From Porticoccus sp. (GTDB lineage: Bacteria > Pseudomonadota > Gammaproteobacteria > Pseudomonadales > Porticoccaceae): DNA of 26,597 nt. The notes under the pieces were generated by a model. The model worked only from the letters and a program-made list of their open reading frames with translations, was not told the DNA's origin and did no database searches. Below are positions 1 to 6,943 of this stretch, one piece after another. Location of the stretch: the NCBI GenBank assembly GCA_023263825.1, contig JALQUJ010000090.1, positions 1 through 26,597 on the forward strand, read 5' to 3'. The translations under genes and the position numbers were made by a program. Position 1 is the first letter of the stretch; every line of letters starts with the position of its first letter.

Positions 1-117
1 AGCTGGATTGAGTAATAGAACAAAGATAAAGGCGGCGCAAAACCCCACCGAATGCTTGTGCCTCTTCACAGGGGCCAGTACCATTAGGCCCTTGGCAAGT
101 TCTCGCTTTGAATACAT
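1..117 (-). CDS. possible N-terminus of a divergent exported or membrane protein (partial)
   Basis: An open frame runs from an ATG at 117-115 off the left edge of the window (39 codons, no stop). The peptide has a basic stretch (KRHKH at about residues 18-22) followed by a hydrophobic run (VGFCAAFIFVLLLNPA) that could be a signal peptide or first membrane segment. There is no clear Shine-Dalgarno sequence, and the piece is too short to name. It would be divergent from dapA. In related genomes an exported M48-type protease lies somewhere upstream of dapA, which would fit a signal peptide, but that is only context. It may equally be non-coding. Confidence 0.25.
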   Translation of the reverse strand, partial: MYSKRELAKGLMVLAPVKRHKHSVGFCAAFIFVLLLNPA

Positions 118-121
118 TCTA

Positions 122-149
122 TTAGCAAGTTCTGTTTGTTAAATATAAA
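122..149 (+). promoter_or_regulatory. weak candidate promoter for dapA
   Basis: TTAGCA at 122-127 and TATAAA at 144-149 are spaced by 16 bases, about 45 bases before the dapA start. The nine-base word GCAAGTTCT occurs twice nearby (95-103 and 125-133, 30 bases apart), the second copy overlapping the -35-like element. The match is weak and was found by eye. Confidence 0.3.
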
Positions 150-192
150 TAGTTACTGCAGACGTTAAATACTAGTTAAAAAGAGGCATTAG

Positions 193-1074
193 ATGATCAC
201 CGGCAGTATTGTTGCTTTGGTAACCCCAATGATTCCAGGTAGTCTTGAAGTGGATTGGGATGGCCTCAAACAATTAGTGGAATGGCATATAGAGCAGGGT
301 ACTGATGCCATTGTGGCTGTGGGTACTACAGGTGAATCACCGACCCTTGATGTTCAAGAGCATATGGCAACCATCGCCGCTATTGTAGAAGATGTTGCTG
401 GTCGTGTTCCCGTCATTGCAGGAACCGGGGCAAACTGTACCCGAGAGGCGATTGAGTGGACTCGAAGGGCTCAACAAGCCGGTGCTGATGCATGTTTACT
501 GGTTGCTCCTTACTATAATAAACCCACTCAAGAAGGGCTTTATTTACACCATAAAACTATTGCTGAAGCAGTAGATATTCCACAGATTCTTTATAACGTT
601 CCTGGCCGAACAGCTTGTGACATGCAGCCGGAAACGGTGATTCTTTTGGCTGAAATTCCTAATATTATCGGTATTAAAGATGCGACAGGTGATCTCGAAA
701 GAGGACGTGAGCTAATCGAGTTATGCCCTGAGGGATTTGCGATTTACTCGGGTGATGATGGTACGGCTTTGGAATTAATCTTGATGGGTAGTCATGGCGA
801 TATATCTGTCACGGCCAACGTTGCTCCACAGCTGATGTCAGAAATGTGCCGTTTGGGGTTGGCTGGTGATGCTGAGGCTGCACGAAAAGTGAATGCACTG
901 TTAGAGCCTATTCATGAAGTCCTGTTTGTTGAGTCCAATCCTATACCCGTAAAGTGGGCTGTGGCCGAAATAGGGATGATGCAGAAGGCTATACGTTTGC
1001 CTCTGACTGAATTATCACCTCATCATCATGCTGGTGTAAGAGCGGCATTAAAACAGGCCAAATTATTAAATTAG
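193..1074 (+). CDS. dapA: 4-hydroxy-tetrahydrodipicolinate synthase
   Basis: DapA condenses pyruvate with aspartate semialdehyde, the first committed step of the diaminopimelate/lysine pathway, in the cytoplasm. The 293-residue protein has the family's normal length and TIM-barrel landmarks: GTTGE at residues 44-48 for the pyruvate carboxylate, YNVPGRT at about 134-140 with the catalytic tyrosine and arginine, and the Schiff-base lysine K162 in IGIKDATGD. The ATG is preceded by an AGAGG ribosome-binding site. bamC follows 76 bases downstream in the same direction, the order dapA-bamC (formerly dapA-nlpB) known from E. coli and Pseudomonas. Three more succinylase-branch dap genes lie within the next 12 kb. 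Identification is secure. Confidence 0.97.
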   Translation: MITGSIVALVTPMIPGSLEVDWDGLKQLVEWHIEQGTDAIVAVGTTGESPTLDVQEHMATIAAIVEDVAGRVPVIAGTGANCTREAIEWTRRAQQAGADACLLVAPYYNKPTQEGLYLHHKTIAEAVDIPQILYNVPGRTACDMQPETVILLAEIPNIIGIKDATGDLERGRELIELCPEGFAIYSGDDGTALELILMGSHGDISVTANVAPQLMSEMCRLGLAGDAEAARKVNALLEPIHEVLFVESNPIPVKWAVAEIGMMQKAIRLPLTELSPHHHAGVRAALKQAKLLN

Positions 1075-1150
1075 AAGCTACTTGATTACAGGCTGATTTA
1101 ATCAATAACTCATAAAAACTAACAGTACGGTAAAGACTGGAGTACGTCGA

Positions 1151-2215
1151 ATGGTGGCGAAGATAAAACTAGCGGTAACGATAATCGTAGCAATCGCAAC
1201 AGCTCTTTCTATAGTTGGCTGTACGAGTAACACACAAATTCGAAACCGTAGTAATGATTACCTGTACTCTGATGAGATACCTGAAATGGAGGTGCCTAAT
1301 GATAAGGATGATACTGCTGTTGGTGAGTTATATGTCATCCCGGAAATTCCTTTAGCTGGTATTCAATCCACAACATTTAATGTTCCGCGGCCACAACCAC
1401 CATCAGAAAACTTGTTTGAAGAATCTGTAAAGATACAAGCATTTGATGGTAAACGTTGGATATCGATTAATAAACCGCCTGCAGAGGTTTGGCCCAGGCT
1501 TCGAAATATTCTAACACGGAGTGGTGTACCGACGACGAGAACAGATGCCCCTAATGGTATTTTGGAAACGGGCTGGCTTCAATTTAAGGACGACCCCAAG
1601 AATAGCCACAGATTCCGTTTTACTATTGTTCCAGGTGTTGGTATTAAGAGTACAGAAATTCAACTGACCCAAATGAAAGCAGCCTCGGGTAGTGAAAATA
1701 GAGAGAGTGGTTGGCCTGAAAACTCAATGAGTGATAATAAGGAAGAGGAGTTTACGAAAATTGTGGCCAATGCTTTAGCATCTGATATCAATAGTGGCAG
1801 TGTCTCTTTGCTGGCTCAAAATATTGGTGGTGAGTCAAAGGTTGAAGTGATTACTCCTGAAAAAGAGACACCCTATATTTCAATGGGACTGGGTTATGCC
1901 CGGGCTTGGGCATCAGTTATGGATTCTTTATCCTTGGGTGGCTTCTCTGTAGTGGATCAGAACCAGTCAGATGGAGTGGTTTTAGTTGACTTCAATGATA
2001 CTCCTGTGGTCGCTGATGACGACACATTATTTGGCTTGATATCTGAATTTCTTACCGAAGATGATGATCAGGAATTAAAAACCCTTGGGTACAAAGTAAA
2101 AGTGATTCAAGGTGAAAAAAATGTTGAAGTCCGTATCACAGAAAGAAATGGTACCGCCTTAGATCCATTGTTGGCGGCAAAACTATTAAAGGTGATACGA
2201 GCTAATCTATCCTAG
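1151..2215 (+). CDS. bamC: outer membrane assembly lipoprotein BamC
   Basis: BamC is a lipoprotein of the BAM complex, which folds beta-barrel proteins into the outer membrane. The 354-residue product (E. coli about 344) begins with a hydrophobic signal and a lipobox ending SIVGC, so Cys24 would be lipidated. After a low-complexity, poorly ordered N-terminal stretch there are two helix-grip-like domains: one around the segment WISINKPPAEVWPRLRNIL and a second around ISMGLGYARAWASVMDSL, each followed by an ETGW or GVVLVDF-like strand. Both are typical of BamC. A GACTGGAG ribosome-binding site precedes the ATG. The partner BamA is encoded at the other end of this window. Placement directly after dapA supports the call. 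Confidence 0.92.
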   Translation: MVAKIKLAVTIIVAIATALSIVGCTSNTQIRNRSNDYLYSDEIPEMEVPNDKDDTAVGELYVIPEIPLAGIQSTTFNVPRPQPPSENLFEESVKIQAFDGKRWISINKPPAEVWPRLRNILTRSGVPTTRTDAPNGILETGWLQFKDDPKNSHRFRFTIVPGVGIKSTEIQLTQMKAASGSENRESGWPENSMSDNKEEEFTKIVANALASDINSGSVSLLAQNIGGESKVEVITPEKETPYISMGLGYARAWASVMDSLSLGGFSVVDQNQSDGVVLVDFNDTPVVADDDTLFGLISEFLTEDDDQELKTLGYKVKVIQGEKNVEVRITERNGTALDPLLAAKLLKVIRANLS

Positions 2216-2277
2216 GTGTTGTTTGTTTATAGTGCGGTTTATCAATAGTTGTTGTGTTCAATTAATAGTGCTGCACT

Positions 2278-3039
2278 ATGCGCTTTTGTTCATTAGGTAG
2301 TGGTAGTAAAGGTAATGCCACTGTCGTACAACACAGTGGTACTCTACTTTTAATCGATTGTGGCTTTTCTGTGAAAGAAATGGAAAAGCGCCTGTCACTT
2401 CGTGGTATTCATGCTGCTGATTTGAATGGAATAGTTGTGACCCATGAACATTCTGACCATATTCGGGGTGTTTTACCTCTAGCTAAAAAATATCAATTAC
2501 CAGTGCTGATGACAGTGGGTACCGCTAAGTCTCTCAAATCCTGTGTTGGGGTTGAGCTCTCCTTTATAAAAGGCGATATAAGCTTTGCTATTGGTGACCT
2601 GGTTGTTACCCCTGTGCCCGTGGCCCATGATGCTCGTGAGCCTGTTCAGTTTGTTGTCAGTGGTGGAAACATGACCTTGGGAGTGCTCACTGACCTTGGC
2701 TGTGTAACCCCGCACGTTTTAGAGAGCTATCGTTTTTGTCATGGTCTGTTGGTTGAATCCAACCATGATATCGATATGTTAGCGACGGGCCCTTATCCTC
2801 CATCATTAAAGCATAGGGTCGGCGGAGACTGGGGGCATTTGAACAATCAGCAAAGCAAGCACTTGCTAGATAACCTTCATACAGAGCAATTGCAGCAGTT
2901 AGTTATTGGGCATATCAGTGAGAAAAATAACAGCCTGGATCTCGTCAAACAGGTTATGTCAGAGGTAGACTTTAGGGCATCTGATATTCACTATGCTAGC
3001 CAGGAGAATGGTTTTTCATGGATTGAGCTGACTTCATAA
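2278..3039 (+). CDS. metallo-beta-lactamase-fold hydrolase, YycJ/WalJ-like
   Basis: The 253-residue protein starts MRFCSLGSGSKGNAT, characteristic of the YycJ/WalJ-like branch of the metallo-beta-lactamase superfamily, and carries the metal-binding motif HEHSDH at residues 56-61. Later ligands fit AHDA, LTDLG and GHLNN. The family is predicted to be hydrolytic (nuclease-like in some members), but the substrate in gammaproteobacteria is not established. The gene sits 62 bases after bamC, as in Pseudomonas, where purC usually follows. Here purC is absent and an AT-rich gap follows. No convincing ribosome-binding site precedes the ATG, so translation may depend on upstream translation or on a weak site. 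No signal peptide is visible, so it is probably cytoplasmic. Confidence 0.88.
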   Translation: MRFCSLGSGSKGNATVVQHSGTLLLIDCGFSVKEMEKRLSLRGIHAADLNGIVVTHEHSDHIRGVLPLAKKYQLPVLMTVGTAKSLKSCVGVELSFIKGDISFAIGDLVVTPVPVAHDAREPVQFVVSGGNMTLGVLTDLGCVTPHVLESYRFCHGLLVESNHDIDMLATGPYPPSLKHRVGGDWGHLNNQQSKHLLDNLHTEQLQQLVIGHISEKNNSLDLVKQVMSEVDFRASDIHYASQENGFSWIELTS

Positions 3040-3256
3040 ATGGTAAAAATTTTAAGGTTTTAGCTTCATTAAGTGGGTTCTGTATTAGTGTGTTGTTTAT
3101 AAAAAATTAAACTTTATCTGATGACCAATCGTTCAGAATTAGTTTTCAGGCATGCCAGGTTTTCCACAATTACACCATTAACTTTAGGGAAATATTTAGA
3201 ATACTCTGTAAGTCATTGATATTTCCTTTTTGCTTTGATAACTTCATGAATTTAAA

Positions 3257-3285
3257 GGTTATTTTTTGTTGATCAAAAAATAACC
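3257..3285. repeat. perfect 11-bp inverted repeat, AT-rich hairpin
   Basis: GGTTATTTTTT (3257-3267) and AAAAAATAACC (3275-3285) are exact reverse complements around a 7-base spacer that contains GATC. It could form a hairpin in either strand or a cruciform, and might terminate transcripts arriving from either convergent neighbour, but it lacks the GC-rich stem of a classical intrinsic terminator. Confidence 0.6.
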
Positions 3286-3343
3286 AATTCGTTGGTGGGG
3301 CCCTATTAAGTGGACTTAACCGAGTTTTATGAAAGTAATACAC

Positions 3344-3374
3344 AAAGTTATCCACAGATTTTGTGGGTAACTTT
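3344..3374. promoter_or_regulatory. inverted pair of DnaA-box-like sites
   Basis: TTATCCACA at 3348-3356 is an exact match to the strong E. coli DnaA box. TGTGGGTAA at 3362-3370 is its reverse complement with one mismatch. The two sit in 13-base arms (3344-3356 and 3362-3374) that are reverse complements except at one position, around a 5-base spacer. The symmetry suggests a protein-binding site. DnaA is the natural candidate, but binding is an inference. Confidence 0.5.
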
Positions 3375-3435
3375 TGCTGTGGTTGAAGGCGCTATATAAA
3401 AAAATTTGTCAACCAAATTACTGTTGTTTCGTTTA

Positions 3436-3894
3436 CTAGAGACAATGGGATGGAAGCTTAACAGAACCTTTGAACTTCTTGGTTAGTTGGATTCCTTGGC
3501 TACAATCCATGTGATTATTGGCTTCAAGAGTAATCACCTGTAGTTTTGAAAGGCGAAGTATAGGTTTTATTTCTGTTAACTTATTTCCATTGAGGTTGAT
3601 ATGAGTCAGCCCAGAAAAAATTTCAAGGCCATCCAGGTTTGAAATGCCAGCATTTGAACAATTAAGGTGGGTGAGCTGGCTGGGATGGGTAACTGAATAA
3701 TCAAGGATGGCTTGCTCAGTGCATGATTGTAGTGAAGAATCTGATAAAGAGTAGTCTGAGAATAATGTAGTTTCTGGTGTGGAAAAGATTGGTTGCTCAT
3801 TGAGCGTATAGGTGTAGCCTTCACAACCTGTTAAACATGCAATGGTGGCAACAGCGAATAGAGTAGAAATGGGAGAAGAAAAGAAAAAGTTCAT
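3436..3894 (-). CDS. small leucine-rich-repeat lipoprotein
   Basis: The 152-residue product begins with a signal peptide and lipobox (ACLTGC), giving a predicted lipidated cysteine at about residue 24. The C-terminal half carries two to three leucine-rich repeats of the bacterial internalin-like pattern: LTHLNCSNAGISNL, then LTHINLNGNKLTEI, then LQVITLEAN. LRRs usually bind proteins, so an envelope-anchored binding role is plausible, but the partner is unknown. I chose the ATG at 3894-3892 because GGTGG precedes it. The frame also permits a TTG start at 3909 that would place charged residues ahead of the signal. The gene occupies the position where purC is expected in related genomes. It is divergent from the OmpA-like lipoprotein gene. 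Confidence 0.75.
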   Translation of the reverse strand: MNFFFSSPISTLFAVATIACLTGCEGYTYTLNEQPIFSTPETTLFSDYSLSDSSLQSCTEQAILDYSVTHPSQLTHLNCSNAGISNLDGLEIFSGLTHINLNGNKLTEIKPILRLSKLQVITLEANNHMDCSQGIQLTKKFKGSVKLPSHCL

Positions 3895-4088
3895 AGGGCG
3901 AACCACCAATGCTCAAAGTGTGAAAACAACAGTATTAAATGTACGTAGCATTTACCACAATAACATTTAGGTATTTATATTGTTGAGTTGAATTGATTGC
4001 AGGTGTCCTAGAGTAGCTAGGCTTGTGCAATTATTATTTGGTCAATACAACTCATACTTTTATTATAGTGTTCATTGCGAGGATATGA

Positions 4089-4742
4089 ATGAAGAAGTTT
4101 TTAATAGTAGTAGGCGTCTTTAGTTTGATTGGATGTATGTCAACGGATCCTTATACCGGACAACAAAAAGTCAGCAACACCGCAAAAGGTGCTGGTATTG
4201 GTGCTGTAACAGGTGCTCTTATCGGTGTGGCAACCTCCAGCGATGAAGATCGAGGCAAAGGTGCGCTTATTGGTGCGGCATCTGGTGCTGCAGTTGGTGG
4301 AGGAATTGGTTTTTATATGGACCGCCAGGAAGCCGCATTAAGAGCCAAGCTGGAAGGTACGGGTGTTCGGGTCGTTCGTGAAGGGGATAATATTCGTTTA
4401 GTGATGCCGAATAATATTACTTTTGGGGTAGATCGCTATGAGGTTCGCCCTGAGTTTTCTAGTACGTTGGAATCTGTAGCGATTGAGCTGAAAGAATTTG
4501 ATAAAACCAATATTAGGATTGCCGGCCATACAGATTCTACAGGCAGCGCCGAATATAATCAGACATTGAGTGAACGGCGTGCTGGTAGTGTAGGGCAGTT
4601 ACTTATCACACAAGGTGTTGTTAGCGGAAGAGTTTGGACCACAGGTTATGGTGAGCGCTACGCGATTGCGAGTAATGATACAGATTATGGTCGGCAGGCC
4701 AATCGTCGTGTGGAGTTAGAGCTTGTCCCCACTCAGCAGTGA
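4089..4742 (+). CDS. OmpA-family lipoprotein (YiaD-like)
   Basis: This 217-residue protein (E. coli YiaD about 219) starts with a signal and lipobox SLIGC, with Cys16 predicted to be lipidated. Residues about 33-80 form a glycine-zipper segment (GAGIGAVTGALIG and GALIGAASGAAVGGGIG) that probably inserts in or packs against membrane. The C-terminal OmpA domain, from about residue 105, contains the peptidoglycan-binding signature AGHTDSTGSAEYNQTLSERRA with conserved TD, N and LS-RA positions. It therefore probably tethers the outer membrane to the cell wall. GAGGAT precedes the ATG. Its last 20 bases overlap the presumed rsmJ frame. Which outer-membrane function it serves here is not shown. Confidence 0.92.
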   Translation: MKKFLIVVGVFSLIGCMSTDPYTGQQKVSNTAKGAGIGAVTGALIGVATSSDEDRGKGALIGAASGAAVGGGIGFYMDRQEAALRAKLEGTGVRVVREGDNIRLVMPNNITFGVDRYEVRPEFSSTLESVAIELKEFDKTNIRIAGHTDSTGSAEYNQTLSERRAGSVGQLLITQGVVSGRVWTTGYGERYAIASNDTDYGRQANRRVELELVPTQQ

Positions 4743-5622
4743 CTCCAGCAGCAGCCTAACTCAAAAGAGATATATTGTTGCTCGGCCCGGCTTTGAACCC
4801 CGGGCCGAGTTGCTTTCGCATAAGCTTAATCTACTTATTCTACCCTTAGAGCAATTAAGTGAAATGGTTGAGGGCTTTGCTTTGATTGTCGATGGATTGG
4901 GTTTGTCTCTCCAATTAATAGGTGAAAAAGCACCAGGTCCAGTAAGGTGTGATTTTGTTGGTGGTGCAGCGAAACACCGCCGTATATATGGCGGGGGTAA
5001 AGGGCAGGATATTGCCAAAGCTGTGGGATTGAATCACAGTGGTTTTAGACCCCAGGTTTTGGATCTCACGGCAGGGCTTGGGCGGGATGGTTTTGTTTTA
5101 GCATCATTGGGTGCTTCGGTCTTGATGTTAGAAAGGCACCCTATTGTGTTTGCTTTGCTTGATGACGGATTGGCTCGTGGTCGAGAGCAGGTTTTAGGTC
5201 AGTCAGATTATGATAACGGTGATAATGTTACAGGTGCACATAATATAGAGAGTCTTGCTGATATATTGAATCGTATTAATACCGTTAACCAGGATGCCGC
5301 TGCTTATTTAAAGCAATTAGGTTTAAAGAAATTGGGGCAAACCCCCAATGTTATATATCCAGATGTTGTCTATATTGACCCTATGTTTCCTGCCAGTGAA
5401 AAGTCAGGGAAAGTAAAAAAAGAAATGCAGTTATTCCATCAGCTTGTTGGTGTAGATGATGATAGTGCAATACTTTTACCTTTGGCATTAGAAGTTGCTC
5501 GATACCGTGTGGTGGTGAAACGTTCTGTCCGTGCTCCGTTTTTAGCAGAGCAAAAACCGGGTTACTCCTTAAAAGGAAAATCCACCCGGTTTGATATCTA
5601 TCCAATAAAGAAACTGCCTTAA
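4723..5622 (+). CDS. rsmJ: 16S rRNA (guanine1516-N2)-methyltransferase
   Basis: RsmJ methylates G1516 of 16S rRNA using S-adenosylmethionine. The family hallmarks are present: CDFVGGAAKHRRIYGGGKGQ, the SAM-binding loop LDLTAGLGRDGFVLASLG, LERHP, LLDDGLARG, and the catalytic YIDPMFP (D219-P223), followed by KKEMQLFHQLVG and VVVKR. At 299 residues it is longer than the E. coli enzyme (about 250). The surplus is an N-terminal extension and an insertion around residues 165-205 (GDNVTGAHNIES...). The start is uncertain. The frame opens at a TTG (4723) inside the upstream gene, with no ATG before the conserved core, so a non-ATG start and translational coupling to the OmpA-like gene are likely. Confidence 0.9.
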   Translation: MSPLSSDSSSSLTQKRYIVARPGFEPRAELLSHKLNLLILPLEQLSEMVEGFALIVDGLGLSLQLIGEKAPGPVRCDFVGGAAKHRRIYGGGKGQDIAKAVGLNHSGFRPQVLDLTAGLGRDGFVLASLGASVLMLERHPIVFALLDDGLARGREQVLGQSDYDNGDNVTGAHNIESLADILNRINTVNQDAAAYLKQLGLKKLGQTPNVIYPDVVYIDPMFPASEKSGKVKKEMQLFHQLVGVDDDSAILLPLALEVARYRVVVKRSVRAPFLAEQKPGYSLKGKSTRFDIYPIKKLP

Positions 5623-5647
5623 TTGAAAAGTCGCCTTAGCGCAATAT

Positions 5648-6688
5648 TTACCATTTATACCCTACAGATATAACCCATTCATGGTCTGCGTGCTGCTGTT
5701 CACTGGCAGGTTCGCTGACGTGGTCAAAGTCGTAACGCAATTCACTAAAAATACCACCAAAAAGGGGTATTTTGATACCTGTGCTGCTTTCCAGTTGGTT
5801 ATCATCTATGGCATCTGCAATCCATAGCAATTCATGGTGGTGGAAAGCGGTTATATTGCTGTTAGGAATGGGCCAGTCCAGTTTGAGTGTCCAACGACCG
5901 GCAATGTCCTTATCATTAGAACCATTGTCTGAATCACTACTTGGGCGTTTTGTTGATAAGTAAGTTGTACCAAGTTGCGCATTGATATGAAGCTCGTTGT
6001 CCAGAATTAGCTTGTGACCAATACCTGTACCCACTTGATATTGTTCTTCGATAGCACTGAACCGATTTTTTTCATATTTCACTTGGCCATAGGTAAACCA
6101 ATGATCGTCAAAGTCGTAATTTAGTTGATAGTCAGCGGTGTACTTCTCGTCCGTCACATTGCCTTCAGATGAATCTGATTCGGCAGCAAGCCCAAGCTCA
6201 TGGCGAAATTGTTGTTGTATCCACTGGGCTGAAATAGCTACATCCCGCTCTTCACTATCAGTATTACCTGACTTTTGGTTATAGCCGAATTTTACATCCC
6301 CCTTAAAAGGTGGTGGTGCAGGCCTTGCCTTAATGGTTACGACATCCTTCAAAGCAAGACCTTTTTGTTCACCTGTATCGCATAGTACGGACATCTGATC
6401 TTCTAATTCATTTTTTAGTTCAAAAGAGCAATTCGTTGTGGTTGTTGCTTGTTCATGGCTATTCGTATTAATCGGCAAAACTGTTGAGGAGGTAAGTTGT
6501 GTCACTTGATTTTTGGGCAGCGTGATGTCCCCAAAGATGTTAGATGACCAAACAATGTTGTCCTTTTGGATAGCTTGCAGTTCACCATGAATGATATCGC
6601 CATTCTTAAGGGTGATTTTACCCGCTGATACAGCAAGGGACTGAAGAAAGAAGCATATAAGAATGAATAACTTGAGTGCCTTAATCAT
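5648..6688 (-). CDS. DUF481 outer membrane beta-barrel protein
   Basis: The 346-residue protein has a signal peptide (cleavage probably after SAVSAG-like residues at about 21-23). Next comes a short beta-rich N-terminal module (KITLKNGDIIHGELQAI...) resembling the small Sm-like fold often found before DUF481. From about residue 125 there is a DUF481 barrel with alternating strands (FKGDVKFGYNQKSGNTDSEE, YQLNYDFDDHWFTYGQVKYEKNRF). It ends in tryptophan (VGYKW), the C-terminal aromatic recognised by the BAM machinery. The family includes E. coli YdiY, called salt-induced, but its molecular function is unknown. Two cysteines in the linker (near NCSFEL and VLCDTG) could form a periplasmic disulfide. 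It stands alone, convergent with rsmJ. Confidence 0.85.
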   Translation of the reverse strand: MIKALKLFILICFFLQSLAVSAGKITLKNGDIIHGELQAIQKDNIVWSSNIFGDITLPKNQVTQLTSSTVLPINTNSHEQATTTTNCSFELKNELEDQMSVLCDTGEQKGLALKDVVTIKARPAPPPFKGDVKFGYNQKSGNTDSEERDVAISAQWIQQQFRHELGLAAESDSSEGNVTDEKYTADYQLNYDFDDHWFTYGQVKYEKNRFSAIEEQYQVGTGIGHKLILDNELHINAQLGTTYLSTKRPSSDSDNGSNDKDIAGRWTLKLDWPIPNSNITAFHHHELLWIADAIDDNQLESSTGIKIPLFGGIFSELRYDFDHVSEPASEQQHADHEWVISVGYKW

Positions 6689-6943
6689 AATTTAATCACT
6701 GTTTATTTTTAACGTATTGCACATATAAAGTGCGTATATAAAAAGGTTGTGCATTTTAAAGGTGTTCAGATTTGAAAAGAGTTTATGAAAATTTCTTGGG
6801 TTGGCAGTTTATAGAGATTAAATAAAAAGCATGTATGAACGATAAACTGCTTTACTTTGGTTTTACATAAAACAGGCCATATTTTCGGGTCAATCTATAC
6901 AGCTGGTACTTATACGGTCACTCTTTGCCTACGGGGTAGTGCT
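6689..6943. other. AT-rich intergenic region with inverted repeats
   Basis: This gap lies between dapE (its end) and the DUF481 gene (its start), both on the minus strand, so it must contain the DUF481 promoter. It includes a 9-base inverted repeat GCAGTTTAT (6804-6812) / ATAAACTGC (6842-6850), and a TGCACA (6718-6723) / TGTGCA (6749-6754) pair nearer the start codon. I could not assign a convincing -35/-10 pair. Confidence 0.4.

Larger units (their letters stand above)
3040..3435. other. AT-rich intergenic region with DnaA-box-like sites and a palindrome
   Basis: This is the only gap longer than 300 bases. It separates the end of the MBL-fold gene (+) from the end of the LRR lipoprotein gene (-), so the flanking genes converge on it and it is not a shared promoter region. 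It holds a TTTTCCACA near-match to the DnaA box (3160-3168), an 11-base inverted repeat (3257-3285) and an inverted pair of DnaA-box-like sites (3344-3374), all listed separately. The only long open frame in it (3170-3355, -) has no recognisable domain and no good ribosome-binding site. Confidence 0.6.

Noticed and set aside
3170..3355. 61-residue minus-strand open frame in the 3040-3435 gap
   Set aside because: No recognisable domain, no good ribosome-binding site, and it runs through the palindrome at 3257-3285; composition fits chance in AT-rich DNA.
3160..3374. Chromosomal origin of replication
   Set aside because: Only three DnaA-box-like sites and no dnaA, dnaN, gidA or parAB neighbours; a binding locus is as much as can be said.
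3895..3909. TTG start for the LRR lipoprotein
   Set aside because: Adds five residues including an arginine ahead of a normal signal peptide; GGTGG before the ATG at 3894 is a better fit.
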